Source: Dichetophora obliterata (Eukaryota > Arthropoda > Insecta > Diptera > Sciomyzidae). From it: DNA of 64,000 bases. This document shows, in pieces, positions 12,082 through 23,760 of the stretch. How positions within the stretch are numbered: the first letter of the stretch is position 1; every line of letters starts with the position of its first letter. Both the position numbers and the translations under genes were made by a program. The notes below the pieces were generated by a model that was not told the origin of the DNA, did not search any database, and was given only the letters and a program-made list of their open reading frames with translations. The DNA lies in assembly GCA_963920525.1 (NCBI GenBank), contig OY986436.1, forward strand, positions 14,335,467 through 14,399,466. Direction: 5' to 3'.

Positions 12082-12440
12082 CTACAAGACTGACACTGAC
12101 AATTGCGCACATATATACAGAAATTACATAGAGAAATTCACTTGACAAGCTGACGAGAAAACATGTAGACGTGGTTTTTAGTGCTAATTGTTTTTAACTT
12201 ATTCCGTTTCTTAAAAATTCTAAAATTGTGAATTAATGTTTAATGTTTTTAATGTTAAATGTAACTCGTTTATTTTAAAAATTTTTGAAAAATTGTGAGT
12301 TTTAAAATGTAGTTAGTGCACACAAATTGTTTGTTAATTATTGTTAAAAATTTGTTACAGTTCCTGATGATGCTAGCCGACGGCGAACGAAATATTGAAA
12401 ATAAAAATTTTAAAAAATTTAAACAAAACGTTTATTTTTC
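12066..12440 (+). repeat. 5' pLTR of the Penelope-like element, inverted
   Basis: This is the inverted partner of 10,020-10,382, with scattered base differences. It begins within an inverted copy of the end of the endonuclease frame (CAACTACAAGACTGACACTG) and carries the CTGATGA motif at 12,364-12,370. Confidence 0.8.
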
Positions 12441-12899
12441 AACCAAAAGATTGGATCTTGAGCCCGTAAAATATCATTTATTTTATAGTATTTTAACAAT
12501 TACTTTTTATTTTATTTTCAAGAACGCCCCCAACGTGAAAATTGAGTAAGCTTTGTTGAATCTATGATTTTTCAAAAGTTAAGCAATTTTGCATTTCTCT
12601 CCATTTTGACCAAATTTGAATGTTAAACGTAAAAACTTTAAAAAATCTTAAAATGTTTTTACTCGAATTAGTTTTTTATGTCATAAGTAGATTCAATTCT
12701 GAAAGTTTAGGCAAAATTGGAGGTGGTCAAAAAGTTTGTTCTCCAAAAATAAGAAAAATATAACTAAAAATTGGTCTAAAAGTGACTAAATTTCAATCGC
12801 AAATATCTCGAGGTTTTAATCTGACTGGGAAAAACTGAGTATGCCACTAAATTCTACGACCAAAAAATAAGTTTACGTGTCTTGGCATTTTCGTGTGTC

Positions 12900-13880
12900 T
12901 TTTTGACGTTTCTACAGTGTTATTAAATGGACTTAAAAGTGAATTTCATTTGTACATTTGTCAGTTTCACAATTTTTCCTGCTGTGTGTAACTATTGCAA
13001 AGTGGTTTTCAAAAAATTTCCTCAAATTCTAGCGGTGACACTTTGTCTCAAGCACACCAATTAATGTATGTAGTTATGAGTCCAGAATTCTTCGTTGCAA
13101 TTCATTGAATACAAAATATATATTAATTTACGTCAGCTTTGACTATACAGTTGTAAAAAATCGATAAAGATGTAATAGAATGATGCTATGGCGTAGCGCT
13201 GTAAAATATTCATAAGGATATTTCTGTGAACGAGGAAACTGTCATCGATAAATTGGCTTCGCGTTCCAAAAAAATAAATGAACTATGTAAGTATCTAGAA
13301 CTATGTAAAATATAAAGTCGCCTCATGCTCCATAGAAAAAAAATGTTGATCGAGTCTGTCTCTCAAAATAAACCTTGACTTATGTTATGATGATTCCCCA
13401 AATATTTTGATTCTACAGATAACCAAACGTGAGCTGAAATGGTTTGAAATAACTTCTAAAAATAGATTTTTTTTTTGTAAAAATATTGGCTGGCGTAATT
13501 GCTTTAGAAAACAAACAATCAGAAATTATAGGCTAAAAAATCTCTTCCAATCTGCATCAGGAAATTATAAATGACCGAATTCGGATTAAAGAGTATCCTA
13601 TTCATCATGCATACTTTTGATATTTTTTATTTTATTTCCATATAAAAACTTTAAAAATTAAAATAGCTTTATAAATTTTTTATTAATTTCTTGCAATATC
13701 TTTTCAGTAGGTGTTTATTTTATAATTAATATTTTTGTTCTAATTATTTTCAGTTTAAGCAATTCTTACCAGCAATTCTGAACATTGAGGATATCATTAA
13801 GAATAATTAAGTTTTTTGAACTTTAGTGAAATAACTTAAAAAAAAATCATGAAAGTGCACGAAAAACATTATTATTTTTA
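12900..13880. other. A+T-rich DNA, nothing firm
   Basis: A short coding-like run near 13,225-13,310 reads VNEETVIDKLASRSKK in one plus frame, but it is too short and isolated to call. Otherwise nothing is recognised. Confidence 0.4.
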
Positions 13881-13888
13881 GTTCAATC

Positions 13889-15150
13889 CGAGCTGTAAAA
13901 GAATGCATTCATTTGTGATTTAAAATCATTTAATTCCCAATCAATGATTTGAAGAATTGATTGCATTCATTTTTTCAAATCATTGATTGTGATTTAAAAT
14001 TTAAAATCTCAATCAATGATTTGAAAAAATGATTGCATTCTTTTTTACAAATCATTGATTGTGATTTGAAACTTCAAGTCCCATTCAATGATTTAAAAAA
14101 AAGAATACAATCAATTTTCAAAATACAATCAAAAGAATACATTAAATTTTAAATCACAATCTATGATTGGAAAAAATGAATGCAATCAATATTTAAATCA
14201 TTGATTGGGAATTAAATGATTTTAAATCACAAATGAATGCATTAATTTTTTGTTTATTTTTTTTATTTAATTTAAAATATTTTGTTTAAAATGACAAAAC
14301 TCAAATTTTTTTAAGGCGTGCAAATTTTCATAACATTTTCGTCAGAGCAGTACTCTGTTCCGCTGCGTGAAATTATCGCAACATGTTTCTGAGCAACATA
14401 TTTTCACGACAATTTAATTCTACTGCGTGTTTATTACTACGTTAACCACTGGGCTGACTGGGCTATTGCGCTAACGAAACAAAAGAAATAAACATGCATA
14501 TGAACCGAATAGCCTAATATTGAGTTTCAGCATTGCAATATTTCTTTGGTTTAAACTTTAGTACAGAAAAATGTTAGTAATAGGTTAGTATTTTTGAAAG
14601 TTTAAATTTTAAAACTTTATTCCAAGATTCTTAACCGCATATAAGGAATTGAAAAATTAAAAGAGTAGGCTGAATGTGTGAAAGACCGCGAGAGCGAACC
14701 AAAAAATAAATAACAAAATAAAGTTAAAAAAAGCTCTTAAAAAATTAATTTTGCTTGCAAGTAACAAAGATAAACTGTTAAACAAATAATATTCGTCTAT
14801 GAACAGAGATATCAATACTTTTGATAATGGGATATGTTACGGAAGAACATGGACCCCCGCTGTAAAATTTTTTTCTCATCATGTCCCAAGGACTTAATCG
14901 AAGCCGGATTGAAGCATTGATTAAAACACACTGTTTAATAAAAAATATCTTACTTATTTCACACTGATATTTTAAAACATTATATTATTGAGATTACAGT
15001 GACTGTTTTCAATGATTTAAATAAATGAATGAAATATCGTGAATGCAGTCAATAATTTCCAACCAAATATATGAAAAAATGATTGCATTCATTTTGAATA
15101 TAAATCACATGATTTAAAATCACAAATGATTGCATTCTTTTACAGCTCTG
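13889..15150. mobile_element. hAT-like non-autonomous element with subterminal repeats
   Basis: The right end, read inward, is CAGAGCTGTAAAAGAATGCA and the left end is C-GAGCTGTAAAAGAATGCA, with one base missing. CAGAGCTG fits the hAT end consensus CAGNGNTG. The flanking 8-mers are GTTCAATC and GTTCAAAT, matching at six positions, consistent with a decayed 8-bp target duplication. Inside each end are many copies, in both orientations, of a motif near AATCA(A)TGATTTGAA and TGATTGCATTC, as in hAT elements with dense subterminal transposase-binding repeats. No transposase was recognised inside. Confidence 0.65.
13893..14250. repeat. Palindrome of repeated ATCAATGATTTGAA motifs
   Basis: The outer parts, 13,893-13,945 and 14,190-14,250, are inverted copies (AATGCATTCATTTGTGATTT on the left). 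The interior is a run of alternating forward and reverse AATCATTGATTGTGATTT blocks. It would fold into a long, imperfect hairpin. Confidence 0.75.
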
Positions 15151-15362
15151 GTTCAAATGCAAAAATTGAAAAATTTTTTGATGCAGATTGGGCGAACTCT
15201 TTCAAAAAAATCTTATTTCGGATATATATTTTTAGCCAATATTTTTATAAAAAATTGATTTTTAAAGGTTATTTCAATCCATTGCAGCTCAAGAATGGTT
15301 TTCGCTAAAGTCGAAATTTTTGGGGAATCATTATAATATAAACCAAGGATTATTTTGAGAAA

Positions 15363-15572
15363 CTGCCCCGAACAACTTTTTTTTTTCGTGAGGCGAATTT
15401 ATGTATACATATCTCTTCTTTTTAAAATGTCTGCTTTCGTTATTTTAATTAAATAAAAACTTGTCGTCCTGCCCCGAACAACTTTTTTTCGTGAGGCGAG
15501 TTAATGTATACATATCTCTTCTTTTTAAAATATCTGTTTTCGTTATTTTACTTAAATAAATACTTGCTCAAA
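15363..15572. repeat. Tandem duplication, 2 x about 106 bp
   Basis: CTGCCCCGAACAACTTTTTT starts at 15,363 and again at 15,469. The two units are nearly identical through TTTCGTTATTTTA. Confidence 0.85.
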
Positions 15573-15574
15573 AT

Positions 15575-16014
15575 GAAGCGATTGAATCAAATTTTGTATG
15601 TTTTTTGCTTCAGTAAACCCACCCCCCATGAGAATCCACAGTTCTGTAAACAGCTTACACTAGTTTAAATAGAAATGGAATAGGGAAATCCCCATGATAT
15701 TACAATGGTCCTCATTGGCCTACGTGTGTCTCGGAAAAGAGAAAGCAACTTTAACCTAATCAAACCCATCTCCCTATTATGAAACACATATCTTCGGCGT
15801 TTGTAAAAACTAGACAAATTTTTTAAAAACGCTAATTTTGGTAAAAGATTTGTTGAATTATAATACAAACAGATTAAAAAAAAAAATAATTTAAATTGGT
15901 CAATTATTTCGTTTGCAGTAGTGTGGACCGTTTTGAAAAGTTATGTTTGGAGAAAAACCCGTTTAAAGTTTCTGTGCTTAGCTAAAGCTACTCTGGCGCT
16001 TCGGGTTTAAGCGC
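15575..16014. other. No gene recognised
   Basis: The open frame on the minus strand at 15,665-15,868 has no recognisable domain. Nothing else is seen. Confidence 0.4.
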
Positions 16015-16020
16015 TGTAGA

Positions 16021-18560
16021 GTAGACCGACCCAAAAAAGCGAAGGGTTTTTTATTTATAAGGCATGATGAAAAATAGCTTCAACGAAATCTCTGATTACT
16101 GTAATTTTTGTCCCAAAATAGTAACCCATAGCACTGCTTAGTCTCCAATTTTCGAAAATTTTCGCCACATAAATAAAGTTATTTTTCAAAAATATATCGA
16201 TGGCTTATATAAGCATATCCCGCTTATATACATTCGAACTTGAGATATTTAACTTTGTCATTTAAAATAGCCAGAATTTTTTCGCTTATAAGCATTTCGC
16301 TTATATGAACTTCTCTTTTATATGCATCAAAATTAGGAATTTTTTAAAAGCAAAGTCATAGAAAACTAACCGGTTATATGCAGCCCTACTAAAATGTCAT
16401 AAAAATTCCGATTATAAATTTCGCATCTCTATTAAGCTGTCAAATATGAAATAGCCCATCACTGCCTTTGAAAGTGTCAAAGTTTCTTATGTGTTTCCTG
16501 TGCAGTTATAAAATGAACAAAAATAAAAAATTTAACCTTATCACTCAAACAAAAAATTTCAATTGTGAAGAAGTTGAGAAAAATTAAATAAGATAGAAGA
16601 ACATATGTGCCAAAAATGCTGAAATGTACAAAATAATATAACTGACTTTTTTCAAGATTGAAAGGACTTTAAAAATTATGTGAAGTTTTATGTAATACGA
16701 GCCTGGCTGTTCTTAAATTTAAATTTTTTTTAACATATTTTTTATGTATATTTTTTTGAAAACTCAAGACTTTGTTTTATTAAAACTTATTCTGTTTACA
16801 TTTTTTAAAAAGACTGCTAGAAGCGGCAATTTAATTTTATTTAACCTATTTTTTATTTTTTAAAAACGCTTATTTGATAAAATGTAATTTCTAAATAAAA
16901 ATAATTCAAAATTAAACCAATTCATAAGACAATTTTTATTGAAACAATATTCCAATTTGTATATATGCTTCATGGAGGCATGTAACCAAGTTTTAATATA
17001 AGCACCGTGGATGCATATAACCGAGTTTTCATATATGCTTTCCCGCTTAAAAGCAGCAAAAACAAGCAAATAGAGGTTATGGTTATAAGCGATAATTACT
17101 GTATATGTATTCGAAGTCGTTGAACACGATGGGACTATTTTTGGTTTTGTCCGATCAAGGTTTCTATTAAAATTAAAGCAAAGACACAAAATTGACAAAA
17201 AAAATTATGAATTTTCACATTCAATGCTTGACAGTAAGAGGCTGAAATTTTTTTCGACCAACCCAAATAAGCCAGATTTTAGACTCATGAAAAGAGATTA
17301 TAATCATTGAAACCTTGTTATTTTGAAGCCTTTCTTTTTCAAGATATGATCTAAATGCTAAAACGAAAGTTCAAAAAAAGGAAATATTGCGGCCGATTGG
17401 ATCCATATGTCATTAAAAGTTTCTGAAAATTATTTCTGACTAGTTCAAAGCAGTGATGCTGCAAAGACGTCAAATCGAACGGACGCAAAATTTCAGTCTG
17501 TGTCTTCATTATTCATCTGAATAATAATGAGTGACCTCAAGAATAGTCATCACAACAACAAGCTGCTATATTTTTTTTTTTTCATTTTTCTAATATTAAT
17601 TTTTTTTACGTTCCATTACCTTTCCAAAAATATAAAATGAGGGTATGCTCTTGAAAGGTTCAGAACTTATGGCATATAACGTGAAGTGTTAATGAATTTT
17701 CGATACAAATTTAACTAGGGTTGAATTTGAAATTGAACAATTTGAAAGTTGAACAAATTCAAAAGCTTTAATACTGTCTGTCCTAATCTAATGTAATAAT
17801 GAAGGTTCTGCAGTACTGCCTTGTTCGAAATTCCAGAAATATCTTGTCTTGGACACTCAAGCAGCCGCAGTTTTTCATGGTTTTTGTGATGACTATTCTT
17901 GAGCCCACTCATTATTATTCAGAAGAATTATGAAGACACAGACCGAAATTTCGCGTCCGTCAGGTTCGACGACTTTGCTGCATCACTGCTTTGAACTAGT
18001 CAAAAATAATTTTCAGAAACTTTTAAAGGCGTATGGATCCAATCGGACGAAAAACTTCCTTTTTTTGAACTTTCTTTTTCAGCATTTAAATCATATCTTG
18101 AAAAATAAAGGTTCAAATTAACAAGGTTTCCATGATTATAATTTTTTTTTCATGGGTCTAAAATCTGGCTTATTTGGATTGGTCGAAAAAATTTCAGCCT
18201 CTTACTGTCAAGCATTGAATGTGAAAATTCATCATTTTTTCTTTTGTCAATTTCGTGTCTTTGCTTTAATTCTAATAGAAACCTTGATTGGACAAAACCA
18301 AAAATAGTCCAATCGTGTTTAGCGACTTCGAATACATAGAGTAAGATCATAAGATGAACCATCGATCATCGAATATATCTATTGATATATTTTTGAAAAA
18401 CAATTTTATTCGTGGCGAAAATTTTCAAAAATTGGAGACAAGCAGTGCCTAAGGGTTAATATTTTGGGAAAAAAATTTCAGTAAGTGCTTTTGAGATGAC
18501 ATTGAAGCTTTTTTTCAACATTCCTTAAAAAAAGCCCTTCGCTTTTTTGGGTCGGTCTAC
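16021..18560. mobile_element. Large fold-back element with long inverted arms
   Basis: The ends are inverted copies of GTAGACCGACCCAAAAAAGC. The hexamer TGTAGA lies directly outside each end (16,015-16,020 and 18,561-18,566), a plausible target duplication. The arms continue inward almost to the centre: 17,110-17,560 pairs with 17,880-18,330, around a loop of about 300 bp. The left arm alone carries an extra block of about 900 bp (16,206-17,101). No long frame is present. The layout recalls Drosophila FB elements or MULE-type fold-backs; the family is not identified. Confidence 0.75.
16206..17101. mobile_element. Insertion in the left fold-back arm
   Basis: Comparing the two arms of the fold-back, this block is present only on the left. 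Homology stops after ATATATCGATGG and resumes at TGTATTCGAAGTCG. Its right end, read inward, is CAGTAATTATCGCTTATAAC next to a TA, reminiscent of pogo/Tigger ends. Both sides are rich in CGCTTATA motifs. A clean left end was not found, and the open frame at 16,860-17,198 shows no transposase motif. Confidence 0.5.
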
Positions 18561-18566
18561 TGTAGA

Positions 18567-19445
18567 GTTATGTATTATTATGTATTTTTTTGACATATTC
18601 TTGAATAGTTTATAACAATAATCAATTTCAAGAAAATCTATTTTCAAAAAAATTGGTTGCCTAAAACCTCCTTTAATAAAAATTTTTGACTTTTCTCAAA
18701 TGTTGTACATCAGCATAGTTAATGTTTAGTCTTTTCTGGCTAATTTTAGTAAAAAAACGGTTTCAATAAAACAGTTGGACATTTTGAAAATGTTTCCATA
18801 AAACATTATTTAGCTTAAAATTTTTATTTCTAAACTTTTTCCCGAAAAATAATTTGGAGTTACCAAAGCTAACATGACAAATCATAAGTAATCGTATAAA
18901 TATATCTGGTGCATACCTGTAGGCGAATGTCAAAAACAGCTATTAGGTGTTGTTATCTTTTACTTTGACATTCGCCGATCTAAATTCCATCCATCCAGCG
19001 TTTTTGTTTAAAAAGGTCACTGGGCATTTTAAAAAATAAAACGTTTGCCTTGTTCCAACAGTTCCCTTGTTCCAAAGTGGTAACAAAAACTCAAACTCCA
19101 AGAATATTTTTTAAAAACTATTTTAAACACAAATTTAATATAAAATTCAACAGTTTGACTTTTAGTCAGAAATTTTAACTTGATTGTTTACTTATCTTTT
19201 ATGTTTTACTCCTACATTTTTCGATCCAAGTTTTGTTGTTGTATGAGAAAAATTTCATGGTTACTTAACCTTATGTATAACACTGTTCGCTTTTTTGTAT
19301 ATTTTTTCTCTGTATTTGATAACTTAAACGTTTTTCTCGATTTTAGTATAAGGAGTCTCGTGGTGACATTTATTTTACCACTTTACCGAACGTTTTAGAA
19401 CAAAATTTTCTTTTTTAAGATATATCAAAAATTATTCTTTTCAAA
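18567..19445. other. No gene; one small hairpin
   Basis: AGGCGAATGTCAAA at about 18,922 and its inverse TTTGACATTCGCC at about 18,962 could form a hairpin. The open frame at 19,180-19,398 looks like chance. Confidence 0.4.
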
Positions 19446-19449
19446 GTTC

Positions 19450-21475
19450 TTTTATTTTTTTTTTATTTATTTATGAAATTATTTTGAGTTTTACTAGTAC
19501 AACAAGACTCAAGTAATCTTATGAACAGTATCAGCAGTGAAAAAGTACAAAACACATTATATTGATCTTAAAATTACATTACATTATGAACTTATAATAT
19601 AATAAACGATAAGCATTTTAAAACAAAAAAAAAAAAACATAGAAGAGGCAATATTAACTAAAATTACAATATTAAATTTAAATTTAAATATGTATATTAT
19701 TTTATTTTAATAATACAGGCAAAACCTAAATTTATGAACTAGGTAAAAAAGAAAGTTATAACATATATACGTTTAACATATTTTTGAACTGCACTGCGTT
19801 ACTACAACTTCTTAAACTATTAGGAAGTACATTTCAAAGACGAATAGATTGTACATAAAATTGTCTTTCAGACGTTAGACACGTATGCCGCGGATTATTA
19901 ATTTTGTGTGCGCGATTACAGTGAGAAAAAGTTAATCTTGAGTACAAATAATTAGGTTCATGAGTATTAATAATCTTATGCAAGAACAAGAGTGTGCGGT
20001 AGTTTAATATGCTGTCAAAAGTCATATTATATAGCTTTTTAGCATATAGTGAAACATGATCTCTACGTTTTAGTCCATATACATATCGGGCAATATTATT
20101 GTTTAAAACGTTTAATTTTCGTTTATCAGAACTGTCACTGCTGGAAAAAATTTCACAGCCATAAAGCAACGTTGGGACAAGGTAAGTTTTAGCAAGTAGA
20201 ACACGAATATTGAGCGGCGTAAAGTACTGGGTTATCCAGAGCGAGCGAAGCATACCATACACCTTTCCAAAAGTGTTATTGATGTGATTATGCCAGGTTA
20301 GGGTTCTATTAAATGTTACACCTAAATTTTTCAAAGTATCAACATATTCAATACTGGATCCATTCAGTGTGAGTTGTGGGACTGTTGAAATATCAAAAAT
20401 CTTCTTTGAAATCACAAGGCATTTGGATTTCCTAGGATTAAGGCTTAAGCCATTATTATGCGCCCAATTACCAACTTTATCAAGGACATTACTTAGGTGC
20501 AAGGTGAAATTGTGCATGTTATCTTTTTTAGTAGAACCCTACAACTGTACATCATCGGTGTACATATGTATTCTACAATTATTCAAGACACCCGGCAGAT
20601 CATTGATGTACATACAAAAAAAGAGAGGGCCCAAAACTGACCCTTGAGGTACACCTCTCCTAATTGGAAGAAATGCTGACGAAACACTATTAAAGACCGT
20701 TTGCGACCTATGTGATAAGTACGACGAGATAAGGTTATGATAAGGTCAAATGCCTTGGAATGGTCCAAAAGAACTAAAAAGCTAACCTCATTGTCATCCA
20801 GGCTAACTCGCAGATCCTCACAAACATCGATAAGAGCAGTTGTACAACTTCGTTTGGCTCTGAAACCTGATTGTCTGTCAGTTAAGAGGTTGTATTTATG
20901 TATGTGTGCATTGATTTGATGACACATGATTTGTTCTAAAGATTTCGAAAGAAAGGGGAGGATAGCGATTGGGCGGAACTCAGCCTGAGATTTCGGTATG
21001 GGAACAATTTTTGCCTTTTTCCAGCACTCCGGAAAAACAGATGTAGTGAGAATCGTATTAAAAACGTATGTTACATATGGAAGTATAAAAAGAAGTAGAA
21101 TTTTTAAAAAAATAGGGTTGATTTTGTCACATCCAACAGCATTCGACTTGATTGATAGACTACTTTTTAAAACGTCGGCTTGACTTACACATGTGAAACT
21201 AAAATTATGATTTGTATCATATGAGTTAGTGGCATTTAAATATGTATTTACTTCTACGGAAAGCACAGGAACATCAACGAACTTTTTATTTAGTTCCTCA
21301 ACATTACCATTGACGCATCCACCAACGTTTTTGTTCCCAATACCAATACTACGTATTTCTCGCCATTTTTGCTTACTACCTACAGCTGCACCAAACTTAT
21401 TTCCATAATAATTATTTTTTGCTGTTTTTACATTTTTTACAACCAACGCACTATAAGTCTGGCCAACAACTTTGC
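19450..21475 (-). pseudogene. LINE reverse transcriptase, 5'-truncated copy 1
   Basis: This is a Jockey/CR1-group non-LTR retrotransposon remnant. The frame 21,446-20,583 has the linker before RT and palm motifs: FRPIAILPFLSKSLEQIM, SGFRAKRSCTTALIDV and FLVLLDHSKAFD (motif A). The frame then breaks. The catalytic box near 20,540-20,565 reads YTDD instead of the usual YADD and is soon followed by a stop. The frame 20,517-19,834 carries the thumb and C-terminal domain, with LGVTFNRTLTWHNHINN and PTLLYGCEIF. The 3' end at about 19,450-19,480 is an A-rich tail of the TTTATTTA type. The endonuclease half is missing, as expected from 5' truncation during target-primed reverse transcription. Several frameshifts show that it is dead. 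Confidence 0.85.
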
Positions 21476-21479
21476 TAAA

Positions 21480-22380
21480 TAAATGAATATAAAAAATCGC
21501 TTCCAGTGGGTCTTATCGAGTGATTCTTACAAAAAGTCAAACGAAAAAAAGTCGAACAACATTGCGTATGAGTAACATTTTTTTGCTTTGAAGCGTTGAA
21601 AGCGGGCAAGACATATGTCGCTTATTAAAGGTTTAAAGATAATTTCAAACGATTTTTCGTTATATATTTGTTCAACACAGTTGTTGGCAAGAATAATAGA
21701 AATAACTTTGCTGAAGAAAGCAAAATAAGAATCCTAACGGTTCAAGAGTTCTCAACATGCAAAGGAGTGCACATCTGGACTAATTAAAAAAAAAAATTTG
21801 CACTAAAGCCTTCGGTAAAGTGGCAAATTGGATGTTATCATGAGATTCCTCATATTTTAATTAAGTGAAAAACGTTGAAATTATTAAATGCAGATGTCCT
21901 TGCCGCACAGTGTAATTGAATCATTAGTATATGGTAATATTTTTAAAATTTGAAAGAAAAAAATCTGTTAAATACAATATTTTTTATTGACTCTCGCTCA
22001 CAGTCAAAAGTGTAAAGCTACATTACACTTTTTCTTAAAGACATACATATATACAAATATATTATTTATATATTCTTTAAAACTTTGTGCTCATGTTTTA
22101 CAAATATGCAATAATTTCTCTAGAGATGCACTAAAGCCCGCAAACAAACAAACAAGCAACTATGTATAAATGCAATATATACGTTGAAGTATATATTTTC
22201 CTTTCGGCACTGCAAAATACCCCACCTCACATAGTTTGATTTCCGTTTTGCCCTCGCGCACTGTTCATTTGATTTGATTTGTTGTTGTATTGCTTTGGTT
22301 ATGCGAATGATTTGTTTGCTTGTGAGCCAGATATTGCCAGCACTTGACCAAACTGTGTTCAGTTTATGTGTGCACGGTGC
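21480..22380. other. No gene recognised
   Basis: A+T-rich DNA with no transposon ends or coding frames that I can support. Confidence 0.4.
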
Positions 22381-22384
22381 CCAT

Positions 22385-23380
22385 GGTGGATTGTTCTGGT
22401 AGTTGTTGTTGTTGTTTCACTATATTTTGTTGTTGTCAAAATGTGCCACGTCTGCTTTATGCATTGTATTTGCCATCGATTTGCAGTGAATTGCGTCAAG
22501 TTGACGATAACAAAAATATTCTAGCATACCTTTTTGCATTGCGTTTTTATTTTTTTATTTTTTTCTTGTGGCGTATTTTAAGGATTTTTATGACATTGAT
22601 ATTCATCATAACGCTATTGCTCTAGGAATTTTATTGGTATTTTCTCTCTTACACTTTATTGCAAACAATTTAATCGATAATTGTTTATGTTGCAGCTATT
22701 GTCGTTGTAGTTTTTGTTATTGTTTTAGTTGTTGGCAATACTTACAATTATTCGATTACGGCATTTATTGCCAAAAGTTGTATAATTGTCTAATGCATTT
22801 AGTTGTTGGTCTTGTTTGCTGTTGTTGTTGTTGTTGTTTTAATGCTGTTCGACTCTTAATTGCGGTCAACTTTTTGTGTGCTTAACAGTTAATTTCAAAT
22901 AGTTTGAAGTTGTTGTTATTTTTATTGAAGTTGTTGATGTTTTTGTTCTTATTTATTTATTTGCTTTTATCGACAATTGTTGTCGCCCTTGTTTGGCTTG
23001 GTTTTTGATGTCATTGCAACTGTTTTGCTGTCTACTTTAACTGAAATGTTAATTTTCCATTGCATAGTTTTAGGGAAGAGCGAGTAAAATAAATTAAACT
23101 GCTTAATTTACTTCAGCATAGATTAGTTAAAGTCCATTATTGTCGTTGTCGTTATTGTTGTTGTGGTTGTCTTTGTTTTTGTTGTTGGTGTTGTTGTCAA
23201 CATTGTTATTTGTATTTGCCGATGTTTGAGTGTTGTTGCTGTTTATTTTGTATGCTTCTCTCATTTGGGATTTACATCAAATGGTGACAAATTAATTTTA
23301 ATTGTATGCCAGTGATTTATGTTTGAATTGCTGTTGGTGTTTTTGTTGTTAGAATTAATTAGTGTGAAGGTGTTGTAAGA
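22385..23380. repeat. Dispersed interrupted (TTG)n/(GTT)n cluster
   Basis: Short runs of TTG/GTT recur through nearly 1 kb (for example about 22,400, 22,700, 22,820, 22,910 and 23,150-23,210). They create artificial Cys/Leu/Val-rich open frames, such as 22,344-22,625 and 22,568-22,885, which I do not call as genes. Such trinucleotide-rich stretches are common in intergenic and intronic fly DNA. Confidence 0.75.
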
Positions 23381-23760
23381 ATCATTGAATAAACTAAATA
23401 ATTACATACATACGTTTATTGATTACATTGGGCATGTCCAAATAACAGACAAGCTGGGACATATGTAGGATAACAATGTAGGTGATCATAACTCGAGGAC
23501 TCTGAATTTAATGGAGTGTACCGTTTTTTTAATCCTTCGGCCCATTTTTGAGAAATTCAAGCTTCAATGTTAAGTACCTACAAAGTAATAAAGCTTTTGT
23601 TAAAATACCTTTTTTTAATTATCCTTAGTGTCATCATGTCAGGCAGAACTTTTACAATTACTTCGTTAATACCATCAAAGAACAGTTATACTCTTAGAAC
23701 CAACGCTATGATGTTCGTTATCAGAACAGAAACTAAATGTTTCAGCTACATTTCTGGTAT

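Larger units (their letters stand above)
10020..12440 (-). mobile_element. Penelope-like retroelement with inverted terminal repeats
   Basis: This unit has a reverse transcriptase followed by a GIY-YIG endonuclease on the minus strand, with pLTR-type repeats in opposite orientations at the two ends. That arrangement is characteristic of Penelope-like elements, whose terminal repeats may be direct or inverted. The 12,066-12,440 repeat carries an inverted copy of the last codons of the endonuclease, as expected when the terminal repeat includes the 3' end of the frame. The coding frame is damaged, so the copy is probably inactive. Confidence 0.85.
9790..12885. repeat. Long inverted arms enclosing a Penelope-like element
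   Basis: The left arm 9,790-10,382 and right arm 12,066-12,885 are inverted copies. The outermost shared block reads (G/A)GACACGTAAACTTA then GGTCGTAGAATTTAGTGGCA. The inner parts (10,020-10,382 and 12,066-12,440) are the Penelope terminal repeats. The match continues outward without a break past these, through CGGGCTCAAG at 9,979 and its complement near 12,460. The right arm has about 300 bp more than the left between the two matching blocks. The outer arms may be flanking sequence duplicated in inverted form, part of the element, or a host fold-back transposon that the Penelope element entered. Confidence 0.7.

Noticed and set aside
13225..13310. Short coding-like run VNEETVIDKLASRSKK
   Set aside because: It is under 30 residues, isolated and without a recognisable domain; chance cannot be excluded.
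22344..22885. Two overlapping open frames rich in Cys, Leu and Val
   Set aside because: They are translations of interrupted TTG/GTT runs; no signal peptide, domain or spacing pattern supports a gene.
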